Of a DNA stretch of 64,000 nucleotides, positions 60,537-64,000 are shown one piece after another. The notes below the pieces were generated by a model. The model saw only the letters and a program-made list of their open reading frames with translations. It did no database searches and was not told where the DNA came from. The stretch comes from Cyanobacteria bacterium FACHB-502 (GTDB taxonomy: Bacteria > Cyanobacteriota > Cyanobacteriia > Elainellales > Elainellaceae). The stretch spans positions 1 through 64,000 of the forward strand of contig JACJNZ010000054.1 of assembly GCA_014695325.1 (NCBI GenBank), given 5' to 3'. Positions within the stretch are counted from its first letter, which is position 1; each line of letters begins with the position of its first letter. Both the position numbers and the translations under genes were made by a program.

Positions 60537-61073
60537 ATGCTCAAGAACAAACGCCGCCAATGGTTGCTGATTGGAAGTAGTGTAATTGCCTCCACACTTC
60601 TCTCTAATAAAGTTGCAACGGCTCAACCTTCAAATGATCAAATGATGACCTCAACTACTGATCGAGATGCCATCATCAATGCCGTCAATCAAATTGCCAT
60701 CATGGCTGATCTCCGAAACTGGGAAGCCTGCCGAGATGCATTTAGCGATCGGGTTGAAACCGATTACACCTCTCTAACGGGTGGAGAACCGTCAACCATC
60801 ACTGCAGAGGATTTAGTCAAGGGCTGGGAAACTTTCTTCTCACAAACTTTCAAAGTCACGCAGCATTTGATTGGAAGTCATGTTGTCACAAGCACAGGAG
60901 ATACCGCAACCTGTCTTTCCAACTTTCAAGCCCACCATGTTTATTTAGATACCACAAAAGGAACTTGGACATTGGGTGGCGTTTACGAACATGGCTTAAT
61001 CCGAACTCCTCAAGGCTGGCGAGTAAACCGAATGAAAATGACCTGGACTTGGGAATCCGGCAATCGTCCCTAA
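60537..61073 (+). CDS. Exported SnoaL-type NTF2-like protein
   Basis: The 178-residue protein has a signal peptide (L-L-I-G-S-S-V-I-A-S-T-L-L-S-N-K-V-A-T-A, cleavage near residue 29) and a SnoaL-like domain: A-I-I-N-A-V-N-Q-I-A-I-M-A-D-L-R-N-W-E-A-C, F-S-D-R-V-E-T-D-Y-T-S-L, H-H-V-Y-L-D. It ends in W-R-V-N-R-M-K-M-T-W-T-W-E. The start at 60537 (M-L-K-N-K-R-R) replaces a longer frame whose extra residues spoil the signal. Its stop lies immediately against the end of the convergent AraC gene. Confidence 0.85.
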   Translation: MLKNKRRQWLLIGSSVIASTLLSNKVATAQPSNDQMMTSTTDRDAIINAVNQIAIMADLRNWEACRDAFSDRVETDYTSLTGGEPSTITAEDLVKGWETFFSQTFKVTQHLIGSHVVTSTGDTATCLSNFQAHHVYLDTTKGTWTLGGVYEHGLIRTPQGWRVNRMKMTWTWESGNRP

Positions 61074-61919
61074 CTAACTGCACTGCAAGCGATAATCTTT
61101 TGGTGTCACCCCGGTTGCTTTGCGGAAATGAGTGGTAAAGTGGCTTTGATTGGAAAACCCTACTCGATAGGCAATTTCTGCGATCGCTAGCTGAGTCACC
61201 GTCAATAAAACTTTGGCACGTTCCATTCGGCGTTGAATTAAATACTTGTGCGGAGTTTCCCCTATTGCAGCTTTGAAGGCACGGGCAAAATGAAACTGGC
61301 TCATCGGAACTAAAGCTGCCATGTCTTCGATCGCAATGTCTTCTTCCAAATGCTCCTCAATGTAATCTTGAATCTGCTTCAGCTTTACAGCATCAAGCGC
61401 ACGACCCGGAACAACGAGCTTCTTCTGTAGCATTCCGGATTCACAATAGTTGCGTAACAGATGAACCGTCAGCAAATTTTTCAGCGATTGGGCAAAAAGG
61501 TTTCCGCCTAATCCTTCATTCAGCAGTTCACCCTTGAACCAGTGAGCAACTTGAGTAATGGTGGGATCAGGAAAAATCACTCGATGGCTCAACTGCGTTT
61601 CTGCAGGCAATTCATTTTCTACCGCCGTCTGTTTCAGATAATCTGGATCAAGGTAAAGAGTGACATACTCACTTGCCTTCTCCCGGTGATGCCAGACAAA
61701 CTCGCGATCGCCATACAAAAACGCACTCCCCGCAGGCAGAGCAGTGGTTTGTTTTTTGCCATCAACAGACCAGGTAACGCGATCGTGCGGGATAAATGCC
61801 ACACTAATCGCGTGTTTAGGCATGGCAAACTCAAAGTCGCCTACACTTTCGAGCAGACCATACTCAACCGTAATATTCTGCCACTCCTTCTTGAGGAAAA
61901 GGGAAGGTTGCTCCGTCAT
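61074..61919 (-). CDS. AraC-family transcriptional regulator
   Basis: The 281-residue protein has an N-terminal cupin-like sensing half and a C-terminal double HTH (I-A-I-E-D-M-A-A-L-V-P-M-S-Q-F-H-F-A-R-A-F-K, I-A-E-I-A-Y-R-V-G-F-S-N-Q-S-H-F-T-T-H-F-R-K-A-T-G-V-T-P). It is adjacent and convergent to the hydrolase/SDR/NTF2 run, and 30 bp downstream of another AraC gene on its strand. It may regulate that run, but no binding site is evident. Confidence 0.9.
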   Translation of the reverse strand: MTEQPSLFLKKEWQNITVEYGLLESVGDFEFAMPKHAISVAFIPHDRVTWSVDGKKQTTALPAGSAFLYGDREFVWHHREKASEYVTLYLDPDYLKQTAVENELPAETQLSHRVIFPDPTITQVAHWFKGELLNEGLGGNLFAQSLKNLLTVHLLRNYCESGMLQKKLVVPGRALDAVKLKQIQDYIEEHLEEDIAIEDMAALVPMSQFHFARAFKAAIGETPHKYLIQRRMERAKVLLTVTQLAIAEIAYRVGFSNQSHFTTHFRKATGVTPKDYRLQCS

Positions 61920-61949
61920 CTGCCACCACTTCAGAAAACGTTACTGCCC

Positions 61950-62864
61950 TTATCCTATCGAAATACAATTTCCTGGCAAGCCTTTCTCCTCACGGTACTG
62001 CTTGGGTGTCGTCTGCAATACATGCCGGAACACGGTCGTCATGTGACTCTGGTTGCCAAATCCAGCTTCTATGGCGACTTCAGCCAGCGATTGCCTCTTA
62101 TCCTGCAAAAGTTGTTGAGCCAATTCCACCCGGCATTGCAGCACGTACTGATAAGGAGGGATTCCGGTTGTGGCTTTAAAGGCTCTGGCAAAGTGATAGG
62201 GACTCAATCCAATTATGGTTGCAATATTGCTCAAATTTAACGGCTGTGAAACGTTCGCTCGAATGTAGTCCAGGACATTCTTTAACAACTGGGGTTCCAG
62301 GAATTCTGGTGGACGTTTGAAGCGTTGAGAAAGGGTCGATCGCCGATAGATAATTTGTCCGAGGACTGCTGTCACAACGGATTCCAGGTAGAACGCACCA
62401 CCCAGCTGCCCATTGTCAAAAAACTCCTGGATGGCGATCGCTGCACTCAGTCCCCAATGAGTTTTGAAAATTTGTCCTGGCAGTAACTCCACAGTTTCTC
62501 CCTCTGCCACACTATGGGATAGAAACGCCTGGGAATAGCCAAACACCACGAAGCAAGACGCATCTTCCACCGAACGATAGGTACTGCCTTGAGGCACAAT
62601 GTCAAACCCTCCCGGTGTTGCCTTGTAAGGTTTGAGGCGAGCGCTATCGAAAGCCGCAACACCCTGAGTCAACCCAAAACTGGTGGCTACAAGATTGAGG
62701 GGAGAGCACAAATTTACCTCCAGATGACCGGGTGGAACAATCGCCACCATGTACTCTGGGGTTTCGATCCAGTGCCCCCATTGCGGCAGGTTCTCCAACG
62801 GAGGTTGATCCAGAGGGATCTTACGATCGGTCGGGTCAAACAGAAACTCTTGCAGTAGGCTCAT
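61950..62864 (-). CDS. AraC-family transcriptional regulator
   Basis: The 304-residue protein has a sensing domain (residues 1-190) and a double HTH (L-N-L-S-N-I-A-T-I-I-G-L-S-P-Y-H-F-A-R-A-F-K, L-A-E-V-A-I-E-A-G-F-G-N-Q-S-H-M-T-T-V-F-R). It shares the P-Y-Q-Y-V-L-Q-type linker with the neighbouring AraC protein, so the pair may be paralogues. The gene is divergent from the MAPEG gene across 141 bp containing a 17-bp tandem repeat, so MAPEG is its best candidate target. Confidence 0.9.
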   Translation of the reverse strand: MSLLQEFLFDPTDRKIPLDQPPLENLPQWGHWIETPEYMVAIVPPGHLEVNLCSPLNLVATSFGLTQGVAAFDSARLKPYKATPGGFDIVPQGSTYRSVEDASCFVVFGYSQAFLSHSVAEGETVELLPGQIFKTHWGLSAAIAIQEFFDNGQLGGAFYLESVVTAVLGQIIYRRSTLSQRFKRPPEFLEPQLLKNVLDYIRANVSQPLNLSNIATIIGLSPYHFARAFKATTGIPPYQYVLQCRVELAQQLLQDKRQSLAEVAIEAGFGNQSHMTTVFRHVLQTTPKQYREEKGLPGNCISIG

Positions 62865-62970
62865 CGGCAGGGGAAGGAAATTTCATTCCATCATCTCGTC
62901 ATCCGATCACCTCCGCAAGAATCTAAAAGACAGTGATCGCTCAAAGTCAGTAAGCTCATTTCAGCATTGT

Positions 62971-63004
62971 GATGATTGTTGTAATTCGATGATTGTTGTA
63001 ATTC
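62971..63004 (+). repeat. 17-bp tandem repeat directly before the MAPEG start codon
   Basis: GATGATTGTTGTAATTC occurs at 62971-62987 and 62988-63004 without a mismatch. The ATG of the MAPEG gene follows at 63006, inside what would be the start of a third unit. It lies in the region divergent to an AraC regulator, and AraC sites are often direct repeats of this size. Confidence 0.85.
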
Positions 63005-63005
63005 G

Positions 63006-63521
63006 ATGTCTGTTTTAATTCCGATCTCAACTTTCTTTATTGGCTGCCATGGATTACTGGCTTTAGGGCTGTCCTACCAAGTTGTAATGGAACGCATCCG
63101 AACTCGTGTTTGGCATGGGGCAACCACTGGAGACATTGCCTCGCAACCCGATTACCTGAAACAACCCAATGCCTGGGCAGCCTTGATCGAGAAGCTGACA
63201 CAACAAACCATTGCAACCAAGGAATCCGATAATGGCGTATTGCAACGAACGATTCGGGCGCACGGAAATTTCATCGAATATGTACCGCTTGGTTTGTTAT
63301 TTCTGATTGCCTTAGAGTTCATGCAAGCGTCTACTGCCTTGCTCTGGTTACTGGGGGCAACATTGATTGTGTCGCGCATTTTCCATGCGTGGGGAGTGCT
63401 TGAAACCTACGGGCCCTCACCGAAAAGAGCGATTGGCTTTTTTGGAACCTGGATGGTTTACATCGCTGGTAGTGCAGCGTGTCTCTACTACAGCTTGCAG
63501 TCATTCCAATCAACGCATTGA
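63006..63521 (+). CDS. MAPEG-family membrane protein
   Basis: The 171-residue protein has four membrane helices and the MAPEG signature R-A-H-G-N-F-I-E-Y-V-P-L (residues 80-91). L-G-A-T-L-I-V-S-R-I-F-H-A-W-G-V follows. This is the glutathione-transferase-like membrane family (microsomal GST/FLAP/LTC4 synthase type), active in the membrane on hydrophobic electrophiles. Family length is 130-170. No good ribosome-binding site precedes the ATG; the sequence there is the tandem repeat. Confidence 0.9.
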   Translation: MSVLIPISTFFIGCHGLLALGLSYQVVMERIRTRVWHGATTGDIASQPDYLKQPNAWAALIEKLTQQTIATKESDNGVLQRTIRAHGNFIEYVPLGLLFLIALEFMQASTALLWLLGATLIVSRIFHAWGVLETYGPSPKRAIGFFGTWMVYIAGSAACLYYSLQSFQSTH

Positions 63522-63717
63522 GCAATTGGCAAGCCATAAACTCTTCGAGCACATTCTGACTCAATATGCACAGGCATCTGCTTTTAGATAGAGATATTTA
63601 ATGCATGTGAAGTTAGTTGACAGCCAGAAAATTAGAAGAACTTTTTCCGAAATTTCAGAACTAGTGAGTGTAGTTCTAACGGCTCATCGCCCCAGATTGA
63701 AGTTTATGATTCAAGGG

Positions 63718-64000
63718 ATGAAAAAAGCCTCGCTTCGCTCATTTTTCTTGTTTGGTCTGACTGTTTTACTCACTGTCAGTTGTACAAGTGTTAATTCCTA
63801 TAACGGGAAAGCAGATTCAAATAGTCAAACTAGTACGCCAATCGAAATCACAACATCTAACATCGATCGCAACAATGAATTACGCGATCGCATTGAACAA
63901 ATCTCTCAGGTTGCTCAAGGACGAGTTGGAGTTACAGCCACAGTACTAGAAACTGGGGAATCAGTCACTTTCAATGGTGATCAGCAATTTCCGATGCAGA
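63718..64000 (+). CDS. Class A beta-lactamase-type lipoprotein, 5' part only
   Basis: The visible 94 residues begin with a lipoprotein signal (F-F-L-F-G-L-T-V-L-L-T-V-S-C, Cys17) and a Ser/Asn/Thr-rich tether. Then come L-R-D-R-I-E-Q-I-S-Q-V-A-Q-G-R-V-G-V-T-A-T-V-L-E-T-G and F-N-G-D-Q-Q-F-P-M-Q. This is the strand and helix that precede the S-x-x-K active-site motif of class A beta-lactamases, which would lie just past the window edge. An in-frame ATG at 63706 is an alternative start. Enzyme activity cannot be judged without the catalytic residues. Confidence 0.82.
   Translation, partial: MKKASLRSFFLFGLTVLLTVSCTSVNSYNGKADSNSQTSTPIEITTSNIDRNNELRDRIEQISQVAQGRVGVTATVLETGESVTFNGDQQFPMQ

Overview
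The window is cyanobacterial and most probably part of a large plasmid, or of a chromosome carrying an integrated plasmid. GCGATCGC-type HIP1 octamers recur throughout. Several genes are cyanobacterial by type: a Psb34/Ssl1498-like photosystem small protein, an Anabaena-type sensory rhodopsin, a NucA nuclease with its NuiA inhibitor, and AAA/WD40 signalling ATPases. An iteron-type replication origin (12 copies of a repeat around GTAACTCCGGCGTATGG, 29190-29580) sits between a replication initiator (27952-29121) and an archaeo-eukaryotic primase-like protein (29853-31598). Remnants of IS630, IS6, IS1 and IS5 elements, a dead tyrosine recombinase and about ten decayed genes show a fluid accessory region.

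Layout. 0-9 kb: regulator/oxidoreductase pairs (Rieske oxygenase and TetR around a perfect 22-bp palindrome; SDR and MATE exporter opposite a broken LysR gene; AraC) plus decayed genes. 9-12 kb: an HTH-Clp N-domain fusion with a duplicated operator, a NUDIX hydrolase, a GNAT-barstar fusion and an ASCH protein. 12-20.7 kb: a TPR protein, a large AAA-WD40 protein and a divergent HTH/TIR-like/AAA protein. The four minus-strand genes from 18569 down to 10745 may be one transcription unit. 21.8-27.9 kb: a ribose-type ABC importer, a ketose 3-epimerase and a xylulokinase form a pentose/ketose uptake and phosphorylation operon. It is bounded by two 44-bp direct repeats exactly 6,000 bp apart. 27.9-32.2 kb: plasmid replication module and decayed small plasmid genes.

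32.4-34.2 kb: a compact RNA-repair-like operon on the minus strand. A consensus promoter overlapped by an inverted repeat leads to a 77-aa protein, a tRNA-like gene with a UAU anticodon and an extra variable-region hairpin, and then the RNA ligase RtcB. I consider this the most unusual assembly in the window. 34.5-41.7 kb: a stress-type membrane protein, a P-type cation ATPase, the rhodopsin, a two-component system with a companion membrane protein, and YnfA. 41.8-46.5 kb: mobile-element debris, NuiA/NucA, and the Psb34-like gene with a clear terminator.

46.5-56.3 kb: a photolyase-like flavoprotein, a broken hybrid kinase, Mn catalase, remnants of a peptide/nickel ABC transporter, an SDR, a 2OG-Fe(II) oxygenase-like protein, a saccharopine-dehydrogenase-like reductase, an inositol-monophosphatase-family enzyme and IS debris. 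56.3-64 kb: a quinone-oxidoreductase-type MDR with a divergent HxlR regulator, a secreted alpha/beta hydrolase-SDR-NTF2-NTF2 cluster facing two AraC regulators, a MAPEG protein, and the start of a class A beta-lactamase lipoprotein cut by the window edge.

All family assignments come from reading motifs by eye. No database search was possible.
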